Assembly (NCBI RefSeq): GCF_021018805.1
Contig: NC_086259.1
Coordinates: 10,282,501-10,346,500, forward strand
Length of the DNA: 64,000 nucleotides
Direction: 5' to 3'
From: Prinia subflava
Taxonomy: Eukaryota; Chordata; Aves; Passeriformes; Cisticolidae
Part shown: in pieces, positions 50,416 to 64,000 of the stretch
Layout: the number at the start of each line of letters is the position of its first letter
Position numbering within the stretch: position 1 is the first letter of the stretch
Made by a program: the position numbers and the translations under genes
The notes under the pieces: generated by a model
What the model saw: the letters and a program-made list of their open reading frames with translations, nothing else
What the model was told of the DNA's origin: nothing
The model's database searches: none

Positions 50416-51509
50416 TCTGAAAACCTTCCTTTAAATAAGTAATTAGTGTACACAGGTGTTGTTTTTCCCTAGTAACTGATGTGCAAGTCTAACCATTTCT
50501 AAAGCCTGGCCATTTGCTTGACAGACAAGAATTTATTTTCCTCAGTAATGAGCACAATTTCATATGGATGGGCTTTTTTTTCCTCTCCAAAGTAGAAAGG
50601 CCATCTAGATTTCAGCATTTGATCTTGCTCATGACAAAATCTCAAATGGCCCTTAAAGATCTTGGGCAGCTCCAGTGAGTTTATGCAAGACACTGTTACT
50701 AGTCCTACTGGAAGGCAGCACCTTGGGCTGCACACATGCCTGAAGACCTGGAAATGGACTGAGAATAACTGGAGACTGCTGCCCTCACCATTCATACTGG
50801 AAAGCTTCCAGGAGCCCACAGGTAATTCAAGACAAAATGACCAAAAGGCATTTCTTCATGTTTACAACTTAATGATGACATTTTTGCACAACAGGTTTCC
50901 CTCCACAGGGGATGGGACCAACCTTATAGAGGAGACCACACTTTGGCCACAGCCCTTGCAGCAGAGAATCAGTACTTTTTTCTGTATTAAGAATTATCCT
51001 TCACAGATTAATTCCCAGCATGAGAATTAAGCATGTCTACTTTAAAATGAGATTTCAAGATCAGTGTATTAATTGATCATGAAAGGAGTATAAGTCTCCA
51101 CGGTAACACTTAAAATGATCCCAAAGACTTAAAATGATCCTAAAATACTTCATGAAAATAGTCAGAGCACCATGCCAATGCTTTCACAAATACACTACAA
51201 ACCCTGCATCTGGAATAGTTCCATAAGTTTTATTCTGTTCAATATTCTACATAGCAAAGATCATACATATGACAATAGGATGAACATGGACATCAAGACC
51301 TAAACTTACAAGGACTGGTTAGACTTTGCCAGCCTCACCAAATTAGTAGCTCTAGAAAAAAATCCTTAAAGTCACTATTTACAAAGTGTGATTGCTCTGT
51401 TTAATGGTGACAGGGAATTCAGTATGTAGTCCAGATGGTTGGTCACACAGCTAACAAATCCAGCATGGCTTTTTGGTGCTATGGACAGGCTGTCTGACTG
51501 GCTCACACT

Positions 51510-51545
51510 GTGATAGACAGATAGATTGATAGACAGACAAACAAC
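51510..51545. repeat. Degenerate (GATA/GACA)n array
   Basis: Roughly eight 4-bp units of GATA, GACA and GATT type. Confidence 0.75.
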
Positions 51546-51869
51546 AACTTTCTTTTTTTCAAAGTGTTTTGCTGATAATACACATAATTTTTTAAAAATC
51601 CAGCTATTCATAGACCTCACTCAGTTACAGAACTTCTACAGAAAAGATGGGAAAACATCAGCAGAGTTTCATTTTAAGTTTACGATTTCAGATGTTTTGT
51701 TGTCCCTTAGGAAAGAAAAGGGCAAGGACTGAGTTTGAAAACCTATTCAATAATAGATCTTAAGCTCTTAGCTAGAGCAGGACAATTCTGGGCCAGTACA
51801 GTGATTCCCCAACAGCTGGTATACACACTTTGTAGTACTACAAGCTTTTGGCAGAGAAACTCAACTAAC

Positions 51870-52076
51870 ACTGGATTCTATTCCCAGTGCTGTCTTTCCC
51901 CAACTTTTAACCCAGGGCAATTTAGCTAACTTCTGTCTGTTCCTGGTTAGCCATCTGGTAAATAGATAATATAATTGCATCCTTTATAGGCTTATTGTGG
52001 GGCTTAATTATTGAAAGTCTTTAAGATAAGTCAAAGTTCTTGGTAAAGAGTTGTGCAAAGCATTAATAAATAATAA
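51870..52076 (+). mobile_element. MIR-family SINE remnant, nearly full length
   Basis: The order GGATTCTATTCCCAGTGCTG, GGGCAATTTAGCTAACTTCT, CCATCTGGTAAATAGATAAT, TTATTGTGGGGCTTAATTAT, then GTGCAAAGCATTAATAAATA corresponds segment by segment to MIR/MIR3: the box-B-proximal part, core, 'aaaatgggataata', 'ttgttgtgaggattaaat' and the 3' tail. Confidence 0.7.
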
Positions 52077-53461
52077 CAAGGGCAGCACTAAGAGGAGGGG
52101 AAGCTTAAAGCTGAATTGTTGCATAAGAGAAATGTGCCCAGCTGAGGCAAGAGAAATATAGGCAAGTGATTAGTTGACATGATGTGAAAAGGAAGGGAGC
52201 AAAATCACTCAACTAATTGCACTAGAAAATGTAGAGAAGGAAAATGGGCTAAGTTGAAATGACAAAAAAAGTAAACTTGGACAAATGGGAAAGGACAGAC
52301 CTGGCAAAACTGAGTAAGTTACGTGTCACTGGAGAGGTGTCAAGATTGGACTGAGCCAGGAAGCTTAAACTGACTGGAAGGAGAACTTCTCTGTGCTTTA
52401 CAATTCATGTTTCATTCTGTTCCAGTTCGCTCATTTCTTTAGAGTGTGGCTTGCACAGATTGTCCTAATGGATGGCACTGCCACGGGGCATTTGCCCTGT
52501 TCTGTCTCATCTGAAGCGGGTGGTTCCTCGGGGAGCTGACAGCTTCTCCTGGACGTGTGGCATTTCTAGGACAGACATCTGCACAGACATCTCCGTAACA
52601 GCCTAAGGGGAGCAGTGTTGACTCCCATCACCAGCCTGATCATGTGCAAATTACATCATCTGCACTACCTTCATTTCCTAAGCATAATTGCCCTAAGTGA
52701 TCCATTGATTGCTATCTGACACTCAGCTTTTCTGTTCTCATTTCCCAGATGTTCCTGGGTTTGTCATGACTCTCAACTCAATTTTATCACAGATGTGACA
52801 ACGCATATTGAAAGGACATGGTCATATGCAAAGAAAAAATTATATCAGATAAGTACAGTAGAGAACAATAGTGTTTAAATAGCATTATCTCAAATTTATT
52901 TGTTTTCAAATTAAACACTATTAGCTTACTGTTTTTTCAGCTTTCATTGGAAAAGTTGTTTTACATGCTGGATTTCTTTATTGCAAAGGCCATGCACTTT
53001 AGATAGCATGGCAGCAAACAAAACCTTGTCCCTTCATTTTTTAAAGCATGCTAATTTTGTGGGTGGAGAATAATAGATATTGACTTAAATAGTGGGTTTT
53101 TTTCTCTAAGTCCTTTTTTGAACTGGAAATTTTTGGATAAAATTATATTTATAAAACCACCAACTATATCTTCTGCTTGTTTCACATAGTTTTAAGGGAC
53201 AGTCCAATGGGGGTGGGAGGGAGGCATGTGGACAAAAGATCTTGTCTAGCAATGTCAATTGGCTCTTCTCCCCTAAAGTACAAAGATCACCTTTGGCTTT
53301 CCAGAATATTTTTAACTATGTTGATGAACCAGAAGGAGTCATTAGGTATATCATAAAGAAAAATACCAACCAGCAAGAAGGAGAAGAGACAGTAGGAGGA
53401 GGACTTTCTGGTTATTTTCCGTATTGCTGGGTCCACAGCACACACTCTGAGGTATACTGAG

Positions 53462-53550
53462 CAGTTAAGTGACTTTGTTCCACACAGTAAGTTTTGAAAA
53501 ACCATTTGGCCTTCTCACTTGTTCTAAGCATTGGGTCCTGCTCAATCTTG
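53462..53550 (-). mobile_element. MIR-like SINE remnant, reverse orientation
   Basis: GTTAAGTGACTTTGTTCCAC, then ACAGTAAGTTTTG, resembles the reverse complement of the MIR core ('ttaagtgacttgcccaaggtcacacag ... aagt'). TTCTAAGCATTGGGTCCTGC could be the box-B side. Moderate support. Confidence 0.5.
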
Positions 53551-56500
53551 TTCTTAGAAGTATAAATTACTCAGAAAAAAAAATCCATGCATTTTAGCAA
53601 TAAAATATTAAATATGAACGTTGAGCTTACCTTCTGTCACTCCACTGCTCATTTGCCTGTTGCTGACAATGAGGGTGCATCTCTTCCAACAAAACTTCTT
53701 TCTAGCTTTCATGTTTTTCTCTAAAAAGAAAGCAGATGAATCCTTGATCTGTCAAAGAAAAATGTTATTTTGTTTAGTCTGTCTGACCAGTCCATCAATT
53801 ACAGTCATTTATCTGCTGTGAAAAAGTGAGCACAGCATCATGAATTTGCTAACATTGCATCTGCCATTACATTTTTCTTTGATAGTAAGTGAGGCATAAT
53901 AAACCTTGATCTTTTCTTGTACACTGCTTTTTGTTTGAAAAGTATGATTCACTGGATAATACAAGCTGTTCCTCTCCAGAATCACATTCTACAGTCAAAA
54001 CAAATTTCTTCTCTGGATTCAACAAAAAACACTATTTAATGTTCTTAAAAAATAGTAATATAATAGAGAAAACTCCATGTGAAAATTTTAGGCCCACGTT
54101 TTCAGTGCTGACACCTGCTGAGTGACATATCATAGAAAGAGAGCCTGTTATCAGCAAAAGAACTCAAGAAAATTCTTTCTGAATTCCAGTAAATATCTTT
54201 CTTTTCAAAGGCTTATTTGAGAAATATGAATGTGATGAAATTCTGCCTTCTTTGTGAGTGAAAGTGTTTTCATTTTCATTCAACAAATAATCTGTAACTC
54301 CCAGTGATATTAGAAGGATTATTTGTCTTTTTAGTGCTCCATGGAAGTAATCTGAACACCTATGTCACAACTTCTCAGCCTAAAAGCTACACTGGTGATC
54401 ATTTACACACACACAATCAATCATTTAGGGGCTGGAAAAGTATTCCTAGACCTTTCACTGCCAGTGCAAAAGAATTTTCCTAACAGGACAATTTCAGTAA
54501 GCTTGTCTCACAAATAAAATGTACTACTGAGCTGCATGTTTCCTGTAACACACTCATGATTCACCTTCTCCTATTATGCTTCTCCCAGAAGAACAAAAAA
54601 GCAAGTACAGCACCATTCAATTCTTGTCTTTCCCTCAAAGAGAAGAAAAAGCTATCAACTATCACAGATTTATTTCTTTTCAGGTGTTTATTTACATTGT
54701 ATTTAGAAGATTTCCCCTAAAATCTGGGTAAGATTTTTCACTTTTTTAAGAAAGGGAATACAAAAGAAACACCAGAGGGTCTAAACTAAAATAGATATAA
54801 ATAAACATACATGAGGGTGTAATGCAATTCAAAGAACAGGTTTCATCTTGTGCTTATTGCTGTCTCACCTGAAGTTAATGGATTCACAGACTCTTATGAA
54901 CCCAACCCAGTATGTCATCTGTGCAAGGGTGAACTGACATTAATTAAACAAAACCACAACAGAAAATAGCAGTAATGCCCCTGTTAAAGATCTTTGGCCT
55001 GTCTATATGCAAGTCAGTAGGAAGATTACTTTGACTCCACTGCTCTTTCCAATGGTGAGATGTATGTGAAAAAGATTTTAAAATAATATGAGATAGGTTT
55101 CTCTCATCCCAACACTGAGATTCCTTTTAAAAAAAAAAGTGAATGGGAACATTGTATGATAAAATATTAATTTATGTTTATATATGTATTATTATTATAC
55201 TCCCTGTGTTGTTTTCTTATCTTGAGCAGTAAAAAATTATAATCTACTCTAAAGAAACATAACTTACTGTAAGGATATAAAACAAGTGGGTGCATGACAA
55301 GCTGAGTAATGCAATGTATAATTACCGTATATAATAAAAATTAATACATTTTCTATATTTCAAGGAGGAAAAATTTTTTCAACATTATGCTAGTAATTTC
55401 TTGCCCTCCAAAAAATTGTCTCTTCTAATGTATACACAGAGGGAGACTGTAGCTGTATTTATAAGTACACAATGAAACACAATATTCTTAATTGATTTGA
55501 GTCAGGAAAAATATTTGGAACAGTTTAGCTCACACAGTAGGTACATTGTGAAGCAACTTCCAGTTATTAAAATCCTGAGATATAATGACAATTTAAACAG
55601 TAACAGAAGATCATACACGAGAGCTTTGTTTGCTCAGTTAATATTAAAATTCTTTCATGGAATCACAGTAAGATACTTTAGTTTTCCTTTTATATATCAA
55701 AAACTGGTGAACTCTTTACCCCCTAATGTAAGTCTGCATAGTCAGAGCAACAGCAAGAACAAGAGAGAAAATCATCTTTATAAGCTGAAGGCCCCATCTG
55801 CCTTATATTTTCAAATCACTGTGAATATTGTTATATAGCTCTCACTTTATGGCAGCACCAAGGAAATCAAACTCTGAATCAGTATTGCCTTCCACAGTGA
55901 CAAGTACAAACAACAGAGAAGCAATCCTTCCTCCAAAGCCATTACATCTAATCAAATTATTAAAAATAGTAATACTGATCATTATGGTCTGTCTGTAAGG
56001 CTGCATTTAAATTCATCAGCAGATGCTACATCAAGCAGTATGCAGTCATAAATTGTTACCTAATCTGCTCAAGGACACGAGACCAACACTTTTGATCCAC
56101 ACCTAAGGGACTGTGACTGCAATGAACAGCACTTGAGAAAAATTAATTCATGGAATGCTTTGGTTTGGGCCTGACTCCTGTGGAGTAAATGCAAACCATA
56201 AATATCCTCCTGCAGGAGGACGCAGCTGAGACAGTCTTTAATTTTAAGGTACACAAACCTGAACTACCTTAGACTGTACCAAATTCCTAGAAAGGGCTGG
56301 ATCTGTTTAGAATATTAATTGGAGCTTGTACGTTTTCTGAATTCTGTCAGTCTGCAGAGTTTTACTGTAATAGTACCATTATCATTAAATTTCACTAAAA
56401 AAAAAAGAAACAAAGGGGTATTTATATCCATTTGTAACCTTAAAATAAGTGTTGCTCCAGAGATTCACAATTATGTGCAGTTTTTTGTGAGTCACCTTAA

Positions 56501-58810
56501 CTGCATAGCCAGAGTGTGTGAACTAGGCAGACTCCACTGTAATTAGGTAGAGCTGCACATTCCAACTTGCTTGTGCAGTTCTAAGACTTTGACTCAGTTT
56601 CAGAATGGTTTTTTGTTGGGTTTTTTTGTGCAGAGGTTTCTAATTTCTCACCACCAATAAATAATACTTCCTTAAACGACATGTTTCCTTTGTTTTCTAG
56701 TCTTTTCACATATAAAGGATCAGCCATTAGACATTCTCACTTCAATAACTCCAAGGTACCTCTCATGGGTTAATACAACCTATCATCTAAGCTAGCAGAA
56801 ATACTCTATAAAACATCCAGCTTCCATCAGTTTGGAAAACACTAAAAAAAAGTACAAATGGTTTGCTGTAAATTTAGAAGTTGAGAATCTTTTCTAAGCT
56901 TAGGGGGAAATACAGTCATAAAACTGAGGAAGGTTTGTGGTTGTATTGACATCTGTACTTATGTTCTTACCAAGAACAGGTCAAATAATCAGTTCTTGGA
57001 ATTAGACTATGGTGAGTTCAGATAAAGAAACCAGACCAAGCAGCTTAAAAAGCTAACCAGTAACAATTATTCCCAGAATCTGTCTCTCATGGAAGCAAGC
57101 ACTGGTGATTCAAAGCCATGATTATTTTAGCTCTGAGTTACTTGTACCACAGTGTGTATTGGTCTTTTTCTGAACAGCTCTGGGAGGCTGAGTGAGTAGC
57201 CTATAAAACTGCACTCCATGGATTTCACAGGAGTCTAAATGTGTGTAAACAACAGAACTTACAACTAATTGCCTTTGAGATAAAGCTGACTTAAGCAATT
57301 GAGATAACAGAATCCTACAATACTCTGGATGCAACATACTAAAAATGTGAATTAATAAGTTAGCTGATATCGAGCTCCAGATGTTTCTTACTCTGGAAAT
57401 GTTCCTTAAGTGATGATAAGCAGATTTACATACTTAACTAATATGCTTATTTAAAGAAAATTTCCAGATCCAGACTAGCATCCAGATTTCTTACTTGGCT
57501 TCAGATCAAAAGACATACTGTCAAGAAGGATGGCATCCAGGAAAACCTTTTCAACATCTGCTTAGAGCTAAACAACAGATATTTGATTTTCTGCAAATTT
57601 AATTTCAGGCAAAATTATACTTTAGCCAATAACTTTTATATCCTCAAGACAACCTGACCTAGTCATTTTACATATTCAAATCTCAGAATGCAGCTCATAC
57701 ACAGGAAAGACAGCAGTTGCTATGGAGGAACTCTATTAGTTTGTAGTTCACATTTAAGATTGTTATGAGCAATTTCACTTAGAGTGAGACAAGAGCTTTT
57801 TTGGAAGCAAAGCCCTTCCCTCACCAATAATATAAAGAAGAGATTCAAAAACATTTTATGTTTTACTCATAATCTAAAAAAAATTAAGTTCCAGAATTAA
57901 AATTAAGGCTCAACTGTTTCAAAAGGCTAAGGAATAGAAAATAATAGTATGAGTTTTAGGTAGTGTTTTTTGAAATTCTTATAAGTGCTTATTGTCACAT
58001 TTAAGGCATGATAAGAAAAGACCAAATCCAAGCAAAAACTTACAAGAAAATTCTTGGAGGAATGGATACTATTCCAAATTTCTTCCCAGATTACAGAAAG
58101 TAAAACATAAATATACTGGGAAGGAAAGTGTATATTCCAGGGCAGAGTAAAAAGAACCAGCCGGGAAATACAAAATATGGACTTCATTTTGAAAATAAAT
58201 TATTTTAGAAGGAAAAGGAAATGAAAAAAAAAAGTTTCCAAATAAGTTGAGCACTTGCATAAACTTCTACTGAAAGCCTAGATAATGACTATATAAACAC
58301 AAAAGAGATAAATGTTAAACAATGCATTATGCCAGTAGATATACTGACTGCTTGAGGAATGAGGCCAAGGATTAAGAGAGATGAGAGTAAAACCTACCCA
58401 GTTTTTCTTGTGGTTCCTTGGTGTACATGAGAGAACAGGAAATGAACCTACCAGGAACCTGGCACAGCAGAAAGCCCTCTGGATATGGATGGCCACATTA
58501 CATGATTGGAATCTAGTACCTCACACCCACAGCTCTCAGCCTGCTTTGCAAAGCGTGTCAGTGCAGGAAGACTGCTAATCTGAACCACCCTGCAGGGCCA
58601 TGGCACATTCAGAGGCACAACATAAGAAACAGGAACACCCTACCTGCTGCACACACTGACCTTCTTCATTTAATGAGAGAATATACTTCTACACTACAAT
58701 TATTGTGGTGGAAAAAGACAAAAAAATGTGACAGGACTATTCCCTATATCATACTCATGAAAAGAAAATAAAGGGAAAGCAATATTTATTATTTACTTTA
58801 GTGAGTACAA

Positions 58811-58873
58811 TTGTTTGTTTATTTGGGGTTTTTGTTTTGTTTTGTTTTGGCTTGTTTTGTTTGTTTTTTTGTT
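58811..58873. repeat. (GTTTT)n-like T/G simple repeat
   Basis: GTTT and GTTTT units dominate about 60 bp. A similar shorter GTTT stretch lies at about 48708-48733. Confidence 0.85.
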
Positions 58874-61800
58874 AACTGGCATTGAGACTTTGGAATATCT
58901 GAGGTTAACTACTGCTATCAGATGGAGTCAGACTTTCCCACTTTTCCCATTTGTTTTGAGACTGAGTCCTTTCATTCCATCCACTTCCACCCTGAAGACC
59001 ATGGCTTTTCCCTTTTTAACATCTATACACAGCCCTTCTACTTTTCAGTTAGCCTAAGTCTCTTGTCTCCTCACCTTATTTCTTTAATTCCTCTTCACCA
59101 AACTGCAGAATTAATGCTAGGTGAACCTGCCCACAGGGCATCCCTGCCAGTGTGCCTCAGTGCAACAGCAAACAGAAAGTAGGGAAGTTTGCAAATCATT
59201 CAGTTATGACAGGAATTTCAAAAAGCAGCTTCTGATAAGATTAGTTTCTCAAATGTGTTCCATGTGGTTTCACTGGGAAGGCAATGGCACATTGTATAAA
59301 TGTGACCAGGGAGTGATTTGGGCTAAGGCCTTTGCAGTGTGCTAGGGCAGGCAGAAACAGGATGACAAATATCTGTGCTCGTTCTCCTCTTCATTTTCTG
59401 CAGGATCTGTGTCCTAGATCCCTGTGAGCTTGCACAAATCTAGGGGCTCATGAGAACACCCTGCTCCAGTTCCTGCCCCATCCTTGGCCTCTTCCATCCA
59501 GTATGGCACCAGTCTCCAGTCCTGGGGGCAAACTCTGCCTGAGGTTTGCTATTTCCTGGGAGAACAGTCCTGTTTTATTCTGCCCTTTGTACTAACCTCC
59601 TTGGAATGAGCCATGCAGTAATGCAATTTTATATCTCAAGACCCAAGGAAGAGTGAAGGTAACACAGCACTGGAGAAATGCCCTTTTGAGTGGAACTAGC
59701 CAGCTCTGGTTCTCTTGTTGCTCAAACTGCCCAAGGCAGGTAAATATGCTTTTTTCAAAAGGTTTGCTTATTTGAAGGCACCCCAAGACATGACACTGCT
59801 CTTTCCATTTTGCAGAGTCAGCCAGAATTCAGAGATGTGTAAAGTCATGTACAATGAATCTGATCAAATGTGTTCTGGTACAGAGTCATTTATCTCCCAG
59901 GCCTCAGCCATGAAGGAAAATAGAGCTCTGCTCCTTGCAAACCATAAAATATTTCCCTCTAATTATTCTGACACCATTAGACACACTCAGTCACCCATAA
60001 ATTAATGTAAATCATGTGAATATAATTTATCATAAAACATACACCTGCAAAGCACAGTAAAACCTTCTTTTCCCCCTTCTCAGGCAATGACAAGCATTTC
60101 AATCAGTCCACAATAACACTGGATATTTAATGATCCAGCACTGTGTTGGTCTGCTCTATGACAGACATCTGTGCATAAAGGATTCAGCATAAAATAGATT
60201 CAAGGGAAGAAACAAGCACTGGTGCACAACATTTCCAAAACTATTTAAGTGATAGAGGAGCTGCCTTCCCAACTTTCACAAGTGAATTAAGACCTATATG
60301 AGATTTTGAAAACTGTAATAAACTGACAATAATTAGGCATTTGTGTGAATTATACTTTTTATCTCCATTTAATTATTTACTTTTACTCACTTCTGTGATT
60401 AATTAGGTTTTGTTTTGAAACATTATTCCTAACAGCTAACAATAAAAGATATACTAACTACTTGCAGCATAAGGAGGTTTATGTAAGTCCCTTGATGGGG
60501 CTCAGAAGAAATGCAGCCTGTAACACTTGCCTGAGGAGTGACAGCAGGAAAAGGTGCTTACAGTGGTGGTCTTCCACCCTGGAGGAAGGACAGCTGTGAA
60601 TCAGGAATGGGAAACCCATATAAAAAACAGCAAGTAAGAAAAAATACTTCATTTTCAGGTTTCAGGAGATCTGCAGGTGCTGTTACTTTGTAGAGACGCT
60701 ATGCAGAAACTAGAAAGAAAAAAAAATTGTAACTAACAGGAATTTTGTTGGCTAACTGCTGTGGGAAATGAGCACTATGAAGGCACTTGGGCCATCTGAT
60801 CAAAGAAGCAAATATTCTAGAGAGGGATTTGTGTCATAAGCGGCAGAGAAATTGAAATGAGAAAGCATTATCATGTTGTCCTGAAAAGATAATGGGAAGG
60901 CTGCACTAGGAAGAGCTGGGCAGGAGGGATTTGTGTGGTGCACGAGGGGTGTTCCTGCTGGGTGACGTGTGGAGATTCCCCACCAGGCCATGAACAGCTC
61001 TGGCACAGACACAAACCCAGCAGCACCCTGGGGGGACTGTGCTGGGCTGAGAGAGGCTGAGCAGAGATACAGGGGTGCTCTGTTTCCTTTCTTGATTCAA
61101 ATCAGGACTTCTCAAAGCTGCTACACAGAGGAACCTCGTGGTACTCCATGGATCTCTCCCTTATCTCTGTGTGGAGTCAACAAGCCTCCCCTTCCTCCCC
61201 TGCCTTGAACACAATTCCCTTGTTTTCCACATTACTTTTATTGTTGTAGGTGCTTTATTGTTGACAAATACTGGAAATTTGAAGTGTTAAAATGGAAATT
61301 AAGAATTTAACAAACCAGTGATTTCAGTATCAACCTGACAGTTTTTCCAGCCTGACATGCTAATACCTGAGTATTCCTTTAGTTTTAGAAAAGTCATCAA
61401 GCCATGATAAGGCAGACAAAATCACTTCCAGTCTCACCTGGGAACTTGCAGCTAACAGCACAATTACACATGATACTACATCAGAATATACTAAAGCAAA
61501 CATTAGGAGGGGTTTTATTTATATGCATTCTGTCTGTGCAGCAGTGCCAGAGTTGACAGCTCAAAAGACTGCTTTTTCCCAAACTCCTACTTTTAATAAT
61601 CTGCAAACATGATTGAAGGAAGCAGTAAGAAATCTAATAAAAATGAATGCAGAAAGGATTAAGGAGACAGCTTCATGACAATTTACAGTTCTACATAGCA
61701 GTCTCTTGCTACGAGTTGTGATAAGACAAATCTTGTTTACAGTGTGTTAATCCCATGTCCCAATAATGCTGGTATGCAATGGATTCAACTCTTGCAGAAT

Positions 61801-62382
61801 GGAGCTACTTCTGCATTAAATGAACAGCTGCAGGTAGCAGCAGCCTGAGTGAGAGAGCAAAGGCCAAGGGTTAGTCTAGATTACATTTTCCAATGAGTCA
61901 TTCACATCTCTCTCTCTCAGAAAACGTTTGATGTAAGTTGTTTGGTTGTAAATTATAAGTAAAGCTTTATTTGAGCTTTTCTGGGTCAATGATTGACTTT
62001 TATTGTTCTCTAAAGAGGGAAATTTGGAAGCTGGCTTTCAGGGTTTTTTATATAATAGAGATTTATGCATACTCTGTGTCTAAAGAGGACTCTCACATCA
62101 TGAAATACCTTTAGCCATGAACAGTGTGTTTATATAATACCAGGTACCCTCCTAAATCAATTCCCCCTAGGAATGTAAAATTTAGTAATTCTCTTTGCAG
62201 AGCCAGTAAAAGTTCATGGACTATTGCCTTTTTATCTCTGTACAGGTGTTAGGTCCTATCACTGCTTACTCATGTCCAATCTCTTCCAAATATTAGCTAA
62301 TTAGACATTGTCCAACTATTGGCCTCGAAAGGTAATGGTTTGACCCAGATAGGACACATGTCTGGATCTCAGAAACCAGATT

Positions 62383-62458
62383 ATATTCCTAGATCTGATA
62401 TTTAATTTTCTGGACACTTTAGGCAGCTCACCTCATCTTCTGTGACTGTTTAATCTTT
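62383..62458 (+). mobile_element. MIR-like SINE remnant
   Basis: ATTCCTAGATCTGATATTTA, then TGGACACTTTAGGCAGCTCA and CCTCATCTTCTGTGACTGTT, matches the MIR core order with many substitutions. Confidence 0.5.
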
Positions 62459-64000
62459 GACCTTTATTACTGTCTGTGTCAACTCTAAAACACTCTCCTT
62501 TTCCATATGGATACCTCTCCTATTTTTGTTTGACAGCATCAATATTCCACTAGAAAACAAAACAAAACAATTTATGAAAATGATTTCAAAAGTTTAAAGA
62601 ATCCTATACAGAGACTGGTATCTTCAGTTGCTGCTTATTAGTAATAATCACTATTCTTCTGTTTCAGTGTTTTATTCATACATTTGGGAATGTGAAAATA
62701 CATTTTTCTCTAGGCTGCGCTTTACACCAGTAAGGGGGAGTTAGCTGTCCTTTAGTGACCTTTTATTTTGTTTCTGGCCAGCTTGCTCTTGGAAACAATA
62801 ACCTGAGTTTCTTGTCTCTCTGCCATTGGAATGCCTGCATCCTGGATCAAGTGCTTGCCAATCCAAAAGCCGTGAAGATGTATTGAGTTTAATCACGTCT
62901 GTCATTACAGGAGATGGTCACCTTAGCAGAAAGATCGCTGTAATGGGTTGCTAATGGCCTATTAAGAGGCTTTCAAGTATCAAGATGATCATCATAAGTA
63001 AGAACTGAGAGTCGTTCTTTATTTCTGTTAAGATTAATTTTTCCCCAGTAATTCCGTGGATTAATAATGCAAGGTTTGTGCACCTCAGGAACTGCTTCAC
63101 GGTTTCTTACCATATGCTATGCAAATTCAATAATCAACTCTTGACTTCACAATTTCAAAGTAAGGTGCTACTAGCTCTATTTAGGGATGGGGAAAATACT
63201 AAACTGAGCAAGAGTTCTGAAAGGAACAATTAGATTATGTACTTAAAAAGGGTCATGATTTCATCAGTTTCAGAACTACACAAATACACATCCAGTTACA
63301 GTTCATAAACATTTTAAATGGCAAAAATGAAGAAAATATTTGTCACCTCAGATCAAACTTTAGCATTGCTTTGTTCTCAAATTAATTTCTGCATGCTAAC
63401 ACCTCTCAGAGCTTTGCAGACTGTATAAAAATATACTACATTGTGCCTAAACTCGTGCTCTCAGGGTTGATATCCTTTCAAATGAAAGCAGAAAACATGG
63501 AAAGTGGCATTATACATTAAGGTGTGGAATACTGAATTAATTTTGGCTCATATAAAAAATGGAAAGGAAGAAAGCAGGTTCTTTACAGTCCCAGCTGGTT
63601 ATAGATCTTACAATAAACAGTCAAACAATTTGGCTTTTATGTCAGATTTTTTCCTAGGTCTAGTTCTCAGTTTCTTGTGAGTTGAACAGGTGTCTGTCAC
63701 TAATAGACAACAGAATAAGGAGGTTTTCCTGCACTTACACCTTTGAGCTTTATAGGTTATTATTGCAAAGCTGTGCACACACACACACAAATAACACATA
63801 TAAAAAGCTTGGTTTTTTCTCCTTTTTTTTTTTTGCCAGCAATACCCTTATTCTTCAGATCTTCTTTACAATTAAATATTTCCACCTTATTTTGGATCTG
63901 CCCCCGATCAACATGGTCAGTGTGCTCTATGTTTAATCTGTCTTTTTGAAGTTGCTGTGGTGATTTTGGTTGTATTTTCTGACAATTCTGAGCTGCCCCA

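Larger units (their letters stand above)
44150..64000. other. Distal upstream flank: no gene recognised
   Basis: About 20 kb of AT-rich, largely unique DNA, interrupted by the MIR-like fragments, hairpin-type repeat and microsatellites listed separately. No coding exon, tRNA or rRNA signature was seen by eye. Low density of recent mobile elements is typical of bird genomes. Conserved non-coding elements may exist but need alignment to detect. Confidence 0.5.

Noticed and set aside
1..64000. Endogenous retrovirus, CRISPR array, rRNA, tRNA or bacterial-type genes
   Set aside because: No protease, reverse transcriptase, integrase or envelope-like frame, no paired LTRs, no spaced repeat-spacer pattern and no recognisable structured RNA gene was seen; repeats here are contiguous tandem arrays or old SINE/LINE fragments.

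Overview
The window looks like vertebrate nuclear DNA, most likely from a bird. Most of it is AT-rich and non-coding, with one strong CpG island. It holds one recognisable coding exon, degraded MIR-type SINE fragments, one decayed CR1 LINE tail of the avian/reptilian kind, and almost no other mobile DNA. There are no operons, bacterial-type genes, CRISPR arrays or intact viral or retroelement genes. Species cannot be fixed from sequence alone. Repeat family names come from remembered consensus patterns, not a search.

The only gene supported is the first coding exon of TOX3, an HMG-box transcription regulator, on the minus strand at 27814-27915. It encodes 34 residues that closely match the known TOX3 N-terminus and ends at a good splice donor. 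The start codon lies in a CpG island (about 27300-28720) that serves as promoter and 5'UTR. The island carries a polypurine tract, a CGGA tetranucleotide array, GC boxes, and a perfect splice donor on the opposite strand that hints at a divergent transcript.

Positions 1-27813 are read as the 5' part of TOX3 intron 1; no second exon was recognised there. This stretch contains ancient repeat remnants, microsatellites and a CpG-rich minisatellite (25990-26555) built from interspersed 17-bp and 10-bp units.

Positions 28720-64000 are upstream flanking DNA without a recognisable gene. They hold an 11-bp CpG-containing minisatellite 2.4 kb upstream of the start codon, a hexanucleotide array, a GT microsatellite, more MIR-like fragments, and long unique AT-rich DNA that could carry distal TOX3 enhancers.

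I found no convincing new biological system. The observations most worth following up are the two-length minisatellite with its gradient of CpG decay, the candidate divergent first exon, and a five-residue insertion in the TOX3 N-terminus.
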